Below, piece by piece: positions 22,386 to 33,695 of a DNA stretch of 64,000 nucleotides. The first letter of the stretch is position 1. Each line of letters begins with the position of its first letter. The position numbers and the translations under genes are program-made. This DNA is from Linanthus parryae. Taxonomy: Eukaryota > Streptophyta > Magnoliopsida > Ericales > Polemoniaceae. The notes under the pieces were generated by a model. That model saw only the letters and a program-made list of their open reading frames with translations, was not told the DNA's origin and made no database searches. The DNA lies in the NCBI GenBank assembly GCA_023055425.1, contig JALGPY010000005.1, positions 87,275,495 to 87,339,494 on the forward strand, read 5' to 3'.

Positions 22386-22543
22386 GATATTATCAAGACC
22401 TGGAGAACAATCTCAAGGCCTTGAGATTTTCTGCAGTTGGAGAAACTTCAAAGCTTTGAGCTATACTTTCAAGGCTTCGGAAAGTATAATCTCAAGGCTT
22501 TGAGATTTCAGCACACAAATACATATAATTAATAATACTCCCC
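22386..22543 (-). repeat. Palindrome cluster between pol and ORF3 (SIRE-2)
   Basis: Five palindromes in about 120 bp: degenerate at about 22393; 20-bp perfect at 22409-22428; TTCAAAGCTTTGAG at about 22447; an element with arms TATACTTTC/GAAAGTATA at about 22462-22488; and TCTCAAGGCTTTGAGA at about 22490-22505. The minus strand after the pol stop also has TTTAGGGGGAGTATT, a PPT-like tract. The rest of the spacer (22114-22385) is AT-rich. Confidence 0.8.
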
Positions 22544-25500
22544 CTAAACCAATGCATCCTTGTTTAACATCCCCAATTCAAGCCTTAGAGATGAAAGTCT
22601 ATCATCTGGCAAAGGTTTAGTGAAAATATCAGCAATCTGCATTGAAGTAGAGATAAAATTTAAAACAACGTCACCTTGTTCTGCATGATCTCTAAGGAAG
22701 TGATGTCTCACATCTATGTGCTTGGTCCTTGATTGCTGAACTGGATTCTTAGAGATTGAAATAACACTTGGATTCTCTAAGGAAGTGATTCTTAGAGATT
22801 GAAATAGCACAATGAATAGGCACATTTCTGAAGTTATAGCCAAGATCTCTAAGTTGCTGAGCAATCCATAACATTTGTGAACAGCAAGCACCAGCTGCAA
22901 TATATTCAGCTTCTGCAGTTGATAATGATACAGAATTTTGCTTTTTTGGAATGCCAACTGATCAATGAAGATCCAAGAAATTGACAGCATCCAGAAGTAT
23001 GTTTCCTGTCTACTTTATATCCTGCAAAATCTACATCTGAATAGCCACTCAACATAAAATTAGATCTTCTTGGATACCAAAGTCCTAAGTCTCTGGTTCC
23101 ATTCAAATATCTAAAAATTCTTTTGACTGCAGTTAAATGACTTTACTTAGGATCTGCTTGAAATCTAGCACACATACAGACACTGAACATAATATCAGGT
23201 CTGCTAGCAGTTAAATACAATAGTGATCCAATCATACCTCTATATTCCTTTTGATTCACACTCTTACCATTTGAATCTTTGTCTAAAGAGAGTGATGAAA
23301 TCATAGGGGTCTTAAGCACCTTGGACTGTGACATATTGTACTAATTTAGTAAGTCCTTGGTATATTTTCCTTGATGCACAAAAATGTCTTTCTTTATTTG
23401 TAAAATATGAAGTCCAAGAAAGAAATTCAGTTCACCCATTAGGCTCATCTCAAAATCCCTGCACATCAGACTAGAAAACTCTTTTGAAAGAGCATCATTA
23501 GTAGCACCAAATAAAATATCATCATAAATCTGAACTACTAACAGATCACTTTGATGGTGTTTGATGAAAAGAGTTTTGTCAACTAAGGCTCTTTTGAAAT
23601 TGTTTTCAAGTAGAAATTTTGAAAGCCTATCATACCAAGCCCTTCAAGCTTGTTTTAAACCATAAAGAGCTTTATCCAGTTTATAAACATGATCAGGAAA
23701 ATTTTCATCTTAAAAACCAAGAGGTTGTGCCACAAAAACATCTTCTTGTAAATATCCATTCAAAAAGCACATTTAACATCCATTTGATAAAGCTTTATGT
23801 GATTGTGAGATGCAAATGCAAGAAGTATTCTAATATCTTCTAACCTGGCAACAGGAGCAAAAGTCTCCTCATAATCTATACCTTCTTCCTGATTATATCC
23901 TTGAGCTACCAGTCTGGCTTTATTTCTTACCACTTTGCCATTCTCATCAAGCTTGTTTCTGAATACCCATCTGGTTCCAATAACTGATTTCTCTTTAGGT
24001 CTGGGGACCAGATTCCAAACCTTGGTCCTTTTAAACTCATTCAGCTCACTCTGCATTGAAATGATCCATTCTGCATCTTCTAGTGCTTCCTTGATATTCT
24101 GAGGCTCAATCAAAGATACAAATGCACTAAAAGCACACAAATTCTTCAACTGTCCTCTTGTCTGAGTTCCAGTTGATGGATCTGATATAATGTTATCAGC
24201 TGGATGGTCGGCAAGGTACTTAAACTTCTTTCTTGGTACCCAGGAGTATTCTCCTTCAAGGCTTTGAGTCCTTGACACAGTATAGGGAGAATCATAGAAT
24301 GTTTCAGCTTCTGTCTCAAGGCTTTGAGATTTTGGTTCAGCAGGAGTTCAAGGCCTTGAGATTCTGCTGATTGATTCTGCACATTAGTTTTTCCTTTGTC
24401 TTCTTTCACAGCATCATCATCTGATTCATGCTTGTTCAAATCTAAATCTGCAAAACTTTCACTCAGAGAATCCTTAGTACTTTCATCAAAAATTACATGA
24501 ATGCTCTCTTCCACAATCTTGGTTTTTCTATTATAGACTCTATAGGCTTTGCTAGTTTGAGAATATCCAAGAAATACACCTTCATCACTTTCTAGCATCA
24601 AACTTACCAAGATTGTCTCTACCATTATTATGCACAAAACAGATACAATCAAAGGGTTTGAAATAAGAAACAGTAGGCTTTCTACCTTTAAACAGTTCAT
24701 AGGGGGTCTTTTTCAAAATAGGTCTAATCAAGCATCTATTCAGCACATAAATGGCAGTGTTAACAGCTTATGCCCATAAAAACTTTGGCAAATTACTTTC
24801 AAGAAGCATTGTTCTGGACATATCCTCAAGTGTCCTATTCTTCCTTTCAACTACTCCATTTTGCTGTGGAGTTCTAGGTGAAAAAAAGTTGTGTGAAATG
24901 CCATGCTTTGTACAAAACAAATCAAATTCAAGTTGATCAAACTCCCTACCATGATCACTTCTAATGGATGCAACAAGTAAAATTTTCAAAGTTTGAATCT
25001 CTTTGCACAGTCTAGAAAATTCAGATAAAGCTTCAGTTTTGTCTCTAATAACATCACCCAAGTAAATCTAGAATAATCATCAATTATAACAAGCATATAC
25101 CTCTTACCTTTTGGGGTCTGAACTCTCATAGGACCACACAAGTCCATGAACAAATTCTAAGGGTCTAGAAGTACTTACAAAGTTCTTTGGCTTGAATGAG
25201 CTTCTGGTTTGTTTACCTTGTACACATGCCTCGCAAACCTCATCATCTGAAAATTTCTGTGATGGTAAACCTCTTACCAAGTCTTTTGAGATGAGTTTAT
25301 TCAAAGTATGTATACTAATATGCCCAAGATTTATGTGCCAAAGCTTTGAATCTTCCTTCAAGGCCTTGAGGCATTTTAGCTTGTCACCTGCAACACTGTT
25401 AGTATTCATAGCATATAGATTATATGATCTAGGAGCAGTGAGTATGCAATCACCATATTTATCATCTTGCACCACACATTTCTCCTTGTCAAATATAGCT

Positions 25501-25775
25501 TTATAACCTTTATCACATAACTGAGAGATACTAAGAAAATTATACTTAAGTCCATCTACCAGATAAACATCAGATATAGAATTTGTAGAACCATTACCAA
25601 TACTACCTATACCAATGATATTGCATTTTGCTTTGTCACCAAGTGTGATTGTTCCTCCAGATTTTTCTGTAAGTTCAGTGAAGAGAGACTTGTTTCCACT
25701 CATATGTCTGGAACATCCACTGTCTAATATCCATTTCTGATCTTTCAAGGCCTTGGTGACATCCTGCAAAAACAA
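22544..25775 (-). pseudogene. pol of SIRE-2 (PR-IN-RT-RNase H, broken)
   Basis: Protease WILDSGCSRHMSGNKSLF keeps DSG. Pre-integrase LKALKEDSKLWHINLGHI and CEACVQGKQTRSSF follow. The first integrase Asp region is disrupted (FVHGLVWSYESS, frameshift near 25104), but RSDHGREFDQLEFDLF and NGVVERKNRTLEDMSR keep the second Asp and the Glu. The DEGVFLGYSQTSKAYRVYN motif marks the SIRE lineage. RT has [20 protein letters not shown] and MDVKCAF. The active site near 23510-23535 reads YDD: the YVDD Val codon is missing. RNase H has GYSDVDFAGYKVDRKHTSG and RHHFLRDHAEQGDV, ending LGMLNKDALV. A local duplication lies at about 22748-22811. Confidence 0.88.
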
Positions 25776-25776
25776 A

Positions 25777-27642
25777 TCATTCCCTCAACAGGCTGTTAGA
25801 CCATGTGCAGAACTTTGAGTCATACTCAGAATCAGCCATATTTGGTGGCCTAATTCCTTCTGGAACCCAAATCTGCCTAACCTGTCCCTTAAGCTGATAA
25901 GTATTCCTCATAATATGAGGTTCTGATCTTCTGAAGGGACAAGTTAATCTGACATGACCAATTTTTCCACAGTAATGAAATTTTGGAGAATGTTTGCTAC
26001 CAGATTTGACAAAAGTAGTTTGGCCGTTCTTTGGAAAATTTGGATTATAGCCAATCCCACTTGTATGCATTGATTTCAGACTTCCTCCAAGAATGAGATT
26101 CAGATTATGTTCTGAGCCTGTAAACCTAGCTAGGACCTTCTTGGACTCTTGAAGTTTCTCAGTCAAAGAACAAATCTGTTGTTCTAAATTCTCCGAATGA
26201 GTCTTTAGATCAGCATATATTTCAGTCAAAAGAGTGTTTTGATCAACAACCTATTTTATTTTTGCCTTCAAGGCTTTGAACCTGCTGTCCAAGGCCTTGA
26301 AGTCCTTTTCCACCTTTGTCTTAGAAACTTCAATATTTTGTTTGAAAAAACTAGGTCCAGGTTTTCTTTTACCTGCTCATTAATCTTAATCTTTAAAGCA
26401 GAAATCTCATTTCTATAACTTTCCTCATTTAAAAACACACTTTTGAGAATTTCAGGAAGTACATCAGAAGGACTAGCAAGTAAATTTTTTACCATATCTT
26501 CAATATGTCTGTCTGATGAATTTTCCTCATCATGCTTTGCCATGAAGCATAGGTTTGCTTGCTCCTCTTCTGTGTCTGAGTCACTTGATGAATCAGAATC
26601 ACTCCAAGAAGCCATCATGGCTTTCTTCCTTCTGTTGTCACTGTCTTTCATTTGAAAGTTCCTGTTCTTCTTCTTTTGTGGACAATCCCTTACTAAATGA
26701 TCTGCATCACCACACTCAAAACAATTCATTACTTTAGTTTTATGTGACTGTGATGAAGATTTACCTTTGTAATCCTTGCTGCCTGAGGGTCTTGATCTCT
26801 CTCTGTTGTAATCCATGTTACCAAAGTTTCTTTTCTTTTTGAGAATCCTGGCCAAGGCCTTGGAGATCAATGCAAAAGCCTCTTCATCATCAGGCTCATC
26901 CTCAGTCTCAAGGCTTTGAGACTTTTCACTGTATTTTGCCTTAAGTGCTAGGTTCCTGATGTTTTCACTCAAATCACCTTCAACATCCTTCATAGACATT
27001 TCATGGGTGAGCATCTTTCGTTGTAGATCATCTAGCTGAAGAAGACTCAAGTCCTGAGCTTCTCAATGGCTGTTGTCTTTGGCTCCCACTTAACTTTTGG
27101 CAAGCTTCTCAGAATCTTTCTGACCTTCTCTTCATTTGAGAACTTCTTTCCCAATGACTCCAGATTTTTCACCACATCAGTGAATCTTTTCAGCATCTCC
27201 TTGATGGTCTCATCTGAGTTCATCTTGAACAACTCATATTGCCTCAGAAATATGTTGATTTTGGTCTGCTTAACCTGGCTAGTTCCTTCATATTTCACCA
27301 CGATTTTATCCCATACTTCTTTGGCACTCTTGCAATTTGACACTCTGTGGAACTCATCTGCATTAAGAGCACAGTGTAACAGATTCATAGCCTTGTAATT
27401 TTTTGATACCTTTTCCAGTTCAGTAACTGAAAGATTTTCCTCAGACTTGATGCATCTGACTCCATTAATTGTAGTGTAGTACTCATGAGGACCATTTTGA
27501 ATTATTGCCATAGTTCCATGTATTGATCTATGATGAACATCTTCATCAATTCCTTCCAGTGCATGAAGTTATCACCACAGAACAATGGAGGTCTGTTTGC
27601 TTCCCTTCCTTGTGAGAATCCACCATCTCCAACATTACTCAT
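25777..27642 (-). pseudogene. gag of SIRE-2 (frameshifted)
   Basis: ATG at 27642 (MSNVGDGGFSQGREANRPPL). A frameshift near 27,510 leads into IIQNGPHEYYTTINGV and the UBN2-type core (SNCKSAKEVWDKIVVKYEGT, LRQYELFKMNSDETIKEML). A further break near 27,050 leads into QLDDLQRKMLTHEMSM. The knuckle CFECGDADHLVRDC is intact. A Ser/Asp/Glu-rich stretch (SDSDSSSDSDTEEE) precedes a long coiled coil to about 26230. A second knuckle-like motif near 25950-25990 has lost its first Cys (FHYCGKIGHVRLTC). Palindromes at 26290 and 26853 are embedded in frame. Confidence 0.88.
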
Positions 27643-27677
27643 AGTCACCAGATTGTTAAATCTAAAACAGTGACACA

Positions 27678-27690
27678 AGCTCTGATACCA
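27678..27690 (-). other. Primer binding site of SIRE-2
   Basis: Minus strand TGGTATCAGAGCT next to the 5' LTR, initiator tRNA-Met type. Confidence 0.88.
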
Positions 27691-27692
27691 AC

Positions 27693-29193
27693 TGAAAGTG
27701 TGAAATGTATACTAAATACAGGACCTAAATACTCTAGAAGGGGGGCTGAATAGAGTATGAAAACTTTTTGCAAAACTCAAAGTTTAACAGAAATACTTTG
27801 TGTGAAACTCCAATCTCAAGGCCTTGAGATTTTAGTAAACTGTCTCAAACTTTCAAAGGCAAAGTAGAAAGCTTCAAGGCCTTGAACTGTAACAATTCTA
27901 AACAGCTTTTGAACCCTAGTTTGATTTCAGTTGTGTGCAGCAGATACTAATCAAACTGTAAAGTAAAGAACACAAATTAATCTACAGAGTTGAGTCCCAA
28001 TGGACCTAATCTCTTCCTGAGGGATCTAATCCCACCAGGATTGGGCAAACACTTCTTATTACTCACACAGAAACAGCCCTAGATCTTCAAGCCTAAGTGA
28101 TTTCCCTAACACCTATACAGCTTGTGGTTCCAAATCTATACAGTTCCAGCTACTAACTGTTGAGCTAACAAGAACCTCTTGTTGTTCACTTGAACAACCA
28201 ACAACTAGGTTAAGTGAGGTTTAAGATAATCTAAAGATACACAAATAAAAGTACAAGTGAAGAACACATTAAAAAGATGAGCTGTTGAAGCCTGGATGTG
28301 TTCTTCTGGAAAACTGGATTGATTTGATCTTCTGGAATCTGGAATGAAGCTTGAATGATTGTGTGTTTGAATGAATGATCTCCCACGAATTTTTCACACC
28401 TCTATGAGTATTCTGCAGGCCTCTTGCCTTCAAAATTCATACCAATCTCTTTTATCCACAGCTGCAACTGATTGAGAGATTTTAGGATCTCAGTTCCTAC
28501 AAATCCTCTTTCTGTTTTCAACTGAATTTCAAACAGCTCTATGTGGATATCCGTTGGAGTCTTTTGAGATTGCTCCTACACGTTTAACAACCCTGCAACA
28601 GCATTGAAACACAGCAACAACAAAATCCAGAAAGATAACAGTGCTATGAAACTTTGGTTATCCAGTTTCTGATAAAACTGTTGAACATAATAGAACAATA
28701 ACCTGTATAACTTCTAATACATATGAATCATGAAAAACAAGTTTAAGACACTTAGAATTGAGTAAATAATCCCAATACTAAGAAACACAACCTGCAAGAA
28801 AGAATCAACTTAGTTCTGTAAAAACTGTCAGCAGCTCAAGACACATCTCAAGGCCTTGAAGCTCTGAACCTTCTTCACAGATATTCAAAGTTAAACCCAG
28901 ATAACTTTGATTCTTCCTATTCTGATCATCTGCAATTGTGTTAGATATATAAATAGTGTAATCCATAATTATATGCAGTAAATCCCTGATCTGTATAATC
29001 AGATATCCAATCTGCAACACAGAACTGTTAGAAAATATAGAAGAATAGAATAACTCTCAAGGCTCTGAAGTTCAGTCAATATCTCAAGGCCTTGAAGTAT
29101 CTGAAATGCCTTGCTGCTTATGTCCTTGTCTTTGTCTTTCATCACTCAAAACAATTACCAACCAAAACACATTCAAGGGTCTTTGACTCAACA
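27693..29193 (-). repeat. 5' LTR of SIRE-2
   Basis: Starts TGAAAGTGTGAAATG, ends CTTTGACTCAACA. Palindromes at 27812-27831, 27874, 28849 and 29084 sit at the same places as in the partner LTR. Confidence 0.93.
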
Positions 29194-29385
29194 TATAGGA
29201 ATGTTAGCCTTCTATGGCAACTCTCGGATTTTTTGCTAGTCATTTACTGTCTCTCTCAAGAACAATTTCCCATTGCTTACTCTTCCCCTACACTCTCCTA
29301 CGATCTCTCTGTTCTTTCCATTCGTAATCTTGCTTCCTGTTACAACTTTACACTTTGATCTTCTTCTAGGATTTCCTTGTACACA
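29194..29385 (+). repeat. 5' LTR of B, right part
   Basis: Continues from 18427; matches 52090-52289 (GTTAGCCTTC..CCTTGTACACA). 29194-29198 is the TATAG duplicated by SIRE-2. Confidence 0.85.
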
Positions 29386-31067
29386 TTTTGGTGAACCTGA
29401 CGTGAACCAACCTTCAAAACTTCCAAAATCTCTGCAATCATGTCCTAGAAAACCAACCCCTATGAAGGAAACCAGTCTCCCTCAAGAGACAAGTCTTGAG
29501 AGAGGAGAACCCAGTTAATATCACCACCAATACCAATGTTCAGGCTCAGACCACTTCTGGAAGCAATCCTTCCTTGGAGATGTTAAACGCCACAATCCAG
29601 AGCAAAGTTAGGGCCTTGCAGCCCCAGTCTGCTCAGATAGCCCAAATCATGGCAGTCTTGGGATGGTTTTCCAAAAGTGCTACTCAAGGGGCTCCAGTTC
29701 TTCAAGGGGCAACCATGGCACATGCGTCACAGCACTCTGCTCAATCGAATCCATCATATTCGATCCAACCTCCTCTTCCTCAGGGCCCTGCGCCCCAGCA
29801 ACCAAGATTGCCGTCAGAGCCACCTCATGTCTGGTTATCAGCTAGAACGTCCAATTGCTGAGAATCCATCATCGTACGCCGTATTGTCGTCATACGCGAC
29901 TGGAGTCCAGGCGAGCTATGCACCTCCACCTCCCTATGATCCTAGTATGCCTTACATACCCGGTCTCTCGACGACCCCATCATCTACCCCAGGAGGAAGT
30001 GCGCCTTCTAACGTGATAGCCCTCGAGCAGCGCCTAGATAGTCTCATCACGAACCAGTGCTTCGCGGAGACGGTTATCCCAAAGGTTGATAGCGCGCCAC
30101 CAATCCCGCGCGATATTTACCTAATGCCTAACCCTGCTGGGTACAAGGCGCCTAAGTGGGAGAAATTCGATAAAGTCACGGAAATGCGTAGGAGCATGTG
30201 ATGCGGTTTGTTGATTTGATGGGTCCACACGGAATTGAAACGAGGCTACTCATGCGCGAATTCCCAAAGTCCTTGGGAATGGTCGCATACAAACGGTAAA
30301 GAACCCTGGAGGCAGGCTCGATCAAGACTTGGGAGGATATGGTCAAGAAGTTCTATACCAAATTATTTCAAGTGGAGGAGAAACTCACGACGATTCATCT
30401 TTCGTTCATGTACCAGAATCACGACGAGGAAGGCGTCGCATTCGTCAAGAAGTTCAAGACTAGGTCGCTGGAGTGCGTTGATGAAGTGGATGAGAGCCGC
30501 CTAGTGGAGATCTGTCTCCAGGGTATGCGCGATGAGTATAAAGTTATGCTAATCAACCTGAACATGCCTACTTTTTCAAAGTTAATTGATTGCACCAGGA
30601 ACATCAAGCCACTTGTGGAGAGGCAGAAGAAGAGGTACACGAACGGCCGGGCACCAGCAAGCTCTGGATTCAAGGTTGGGCGGCTTAGCTACAAGCGAGG
30701 ACCCGAGGCTGACGTTAATACGATCTCGGCTCCAAAACAACCGCGAGGTCCACCAAAGGACCACCTCCTCTACCGTGCTCGATCGCTGAAGTCACAGGCT
30801 TATGCAAGCAGTGGAGGAAAGACTGGGTCCTACCTGCGTTGGAGCACAAACAGTCAGGAGAATAGCTGTGGGATCCCAGCTGGTGTGAGTGCCATGGTCA
30901 AGTGATGCACCCAACCAAAGAGTGCAGGAAACTGAGATGGTTTGTGGACAGGAATATAAAGGAGGGCCAACTGTTCATTGTAGAGCCAACCAAAGACGTG
31001 CGCAACAATCCACTTCCCTCTCACTCACAGTAGGAGACCAAGGGAAAGGAGATAGAAATGATATCGA
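29386..31067 (+). pseudogene. leader and gag of Tat-like element B (broken)
   Basis: After the LTR end comes TTTTGGTGAACCTGACGTG; I could not assign its tRNA primer. Gag begins near 29496 (NPVNITTNTNVQAQ, with MLNATIQSKVRAL) and passes through a Pro/Gln-rich region. It shifts frame near 29,860 and 30,200. The retrotransposon gag core follows (VMRFVDLMGPHGIETRLLM; IKTWEDMVKKFYTKLF; FVKKFKTRSLECVDEVDESRL; LVEICLQGMRDEYKVML). A Cys/His knuckle-like end reads CECHGQVMHPTKEC, with VDRNIKEGQLFIVEPTKDV after it and a stop near 31031. The sequence switches to Angela D integrase at about 31,068, so no B protease or pol remains. Confidence 0.8.
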
Positions 31068-31418
31068 GGGCTAAATCTGAACCCTTTGCAAGGTTCAAAG
31101 AATTCAAGAGTGAAGTAGAGAAGCAGCTTGGAAAAAGTATCAAGGCTCTACGATCAGATCGTGGAGGAGAATACTTGAGCCAAGAGTTTGACGACTATCT
31201 TAGAGAGTGTGGGATCGTATCCCAACTCACTCCACCCGGAACGCCACAATGGAATGGCGTGTCCGAGAGGTGGAATCGAACTATATTGGATATGGTTCGA
31301 TCTATGACGTGTCAAACCGATCTTCCATTATCATTTTGGGGCTATGCACTATTAAGTGCAACTTTCACCATTTACCGTGTTCCATCTAATCAGTCATGAA
31401 GACACCACATGAGATGTG
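31068..31418 (+). pseudogene. integrase fragment of Angela D
   Basis: Open in one frame: AKSEPFARFKEFKSEVEKQL, then SDRGGEYLSQEFDDYLRECG (second catalytic Asp) and TPQWNGVSERWNRTILDMV (Glu). The first Asp region is absent. The frame breaks near VPSNQS and is cut by E. It continues at 33696 (WSGRRPTLSFMKIWGCNVYV). Confidence 0.9.
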
Positions 31419-33694
31419 ATGAAATACCCCGTTTTGTGATTATGGGTATTTTGTGATATTATTATTAGTGTTGGGAAGTTAATTTAATTGTCGAGAGTTA
31501 ATTATAATGGTTACTAGTGTTTGGGGGATCTAGTGACTTTAATCTGAAAGTTTTAGTGTCTTTTAATTGAGTTTGGGGGAGGTAGTTGTCTTTTTGGCTA
31601 AACTAAGGGGGGAAAAGTGTCTTTTATCACAGATTGGTATTATTTTGACCCAATTTTTCTTCCAACGTAAAGTTTCCTAATTCAAGAGGGTTTCTTTTCT
31701 TGTGAAGTTGATTTTTTTCCAACTCTCATAAAACCCTCTCTCTCTTTTTTCTCTCTCCCTCACGTCTCTCTCACCCGTCCCTCTCTCTCACTCTCTCGGC
31801 TCTCTCTTCCCCGATGCCAGGAGCAGCAGCGGCTCCAACGCCGCCGCCGTCCCTCTCTCGCTCTCCGTTCAGGTATCTCTCTCTCTCTCTTTTTCTTCTT
31901 CTCTTCTCTCTCTCTCCGTCCGACCCTCCATGGGCGGCGGTTTGGTTTTTGTCTTCTTTTGTTTCTCATGTTCTCTTGATCGCTTGCCTAAAATTCTTGT
32001 ATGTAGCATGTAATCGTTAAATTTCAGATTTATTATCATCTTTTACTTGGTTTGATCTCATGCTATTCATCTCAAATCGTCAAAACCATTCATGTTCATG
32101 ATAACCCATAAACCCTAGGTTATGTAAGAGGTAAAATCAAGCCAAACAATAGGTTTAATTAGAAGTCATCACTTGTTTGATGTGTTGGGTTGGTTAGTGA
32201 ATGGTAACCACCGGTTAATTGAATTGGATTCGAAATTGTGACCGTTGGACACTTAGTTTGAGGTTCTAGGGTTAATATACAATCTGTCCGTCGTTAAAAG
32301 GTTGGAATTTGTCGCTATAGGACTGTTTTTGCTCGTCAAAAGATGCTGAATTTGTCACTAATGCTGGTGCGATTATTATATAGTGTCTAGACATGGAAAT
32401 TGGTTGAATTTTGGGAGTTTTAAAACTTGTTTTGAAGTCTTGAACCTAAGTACATATGTTTGAGTGAATTTGTGAGTTGTTACTAGTGTAAAGTGAACCT
32501 AGTTAGTTAGTGATCTCTTTAGTTAGAGTTAAATAGTTTAATTGGGAATGATGGGTTGGTGTTAGAAACCTAAACCGTCAAGTGTCATATGCATGTAGAT
32601 AGTATAGCAATTATATTGCTAGAGTATTATGTTTAATTAGGGTATTGTTACGTGTAGGTGACGAGTTCATCGACGACGAGTACGTCGAGTACGTCGACTG
32701 ATTTGCGATAATTGATTTGCTTTGAGGTAAGTAAACATGCCACGCCTAGTGTGCCTAACTCCTTCGTGTCAAATGAATTCTTGTATTTCTTTACGTCTCA
32801 AAATGTGTTTATGTGGTGTGACATGCATTATGTGACTTTTACTTGCTAAATGTTTCTTGAAAACGTCACCATGACAATAACAATGGATTAATACGTAAAG
32901 TGGAAGAGTTGTGCGGGGACATTTATTATTGGTTACTATTGGCATTGGGCGTGTTGACTTCGGTCTTCCGTTCAATTTGTTTTTATTTAATCCGGTTGCA
33001 AGTCCTCGGATAGCTCCCTGTACTCACTCCTCTGGCCGCTAGAGTCTTTGGGGGGTGTCGACACTTGAGGTCTTGGATGCTTGCGAGATGGTTAGTTTCC
33101 CCCTCACAACAAACTATTAATGATGGATTTTGGTTTTGTTAATAGAAAAAGAACTAATGTGTGATTTAGGATTTCCTAATGATTATGGAATTGGCTTGGA
33201 AATATTATGAAATTGGTAACTCACTTGTTTTATTACAAGAGTCAAACTTTATTTCCATTGTGTTTGAGAAAAACTCCTACTTGTAAATGAAACATTGTTT
33301 TGTAACTATCATATCATCATTTTACATGCTTGGGTGTTTTCTTACCAGTATTTCATGCTGATTTTGTACTGTGGTGTTTCTTTTTGATTCTGCACCACAG
33401 GTCTAGAGGATGGGAATCTGGAATAGAAGGGGACGCGTTTCATCATCTAATGTCTTAGTTTCATCATTTGGATCATTAGTATTTTCATTTTAAATTTGAA
33501 CTCTTTAATGCTTTAGTTTGCTTTATGCCCAGCTTGAGGCAAGAACCATTGGTTTGTACTAACGGTTAGATTTAATTATATTATGGATGTTTTTGCTTGA
33601 GAACCATGTTTTAAAATCTCCTTGTATTCGGGTTTAACCTCGGGTACGGAGTGACATCCCCGGGTCTCCGGCTTGGGCATTTTGGGGGTGTTAC
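31419..33694 (+). mobile_element. Lone Tekay/Del-type LTR E
   Basis: Flanked by ATGTG at 31414-31418 and 33695-33699. The left end ATGAAATACCCCG and right end GGGGGTGTTAC overlap the usual TG..CA termini ambiguously. There are no coding domains. Blocks such as ACATGCCACGC, TCGTGTC and the stretch around GGGGGGTGTCGACACTT match the F LTR (56590-56925), so the lineage is the same. A CT-rich tract lies at about 31736-31930; ORFs there are low-complexity. It is best explained as a solo LTR left by LTR-LTR recombination. Confidence 0.75.
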
Positions 33695-33695
33695 A

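Larger units (their letters stand above)
18428..29193 (-). mobile_element. SIRE-type Ty1/copia element SIRE-2
   Basis: Flanked by TATAG at 18423-18427 and 29194-29198, inside the 5' LTR of B. LTRs are 1503 and 1501 bp, ends TGAAA..CTCAACA, similar by eye throughout. Minus-strand order: LTR, PBS, gag, pol, spacer, ORF3, purine tracts, LTR. It is clearly diverged from SIRE-1 in LTR sequence and pol. The palindrome CAAGGCCTTG occurs exactly 15 times (18555, 18613, 19586, 19822, 20263, 22414, 24349, 25359, 25746, 26290, 26853, 27816, 27874, 28849, 29084). Coding regions carry several frameshifts. Confidence 0.94.

Noticed and set aside
31760..32020. Arg/Glu-rich and Ser/Leu-rich ORFs on both strands
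   Set aside because: They come from a CT-rich tract in LTR E; composition alone explains the open frames.
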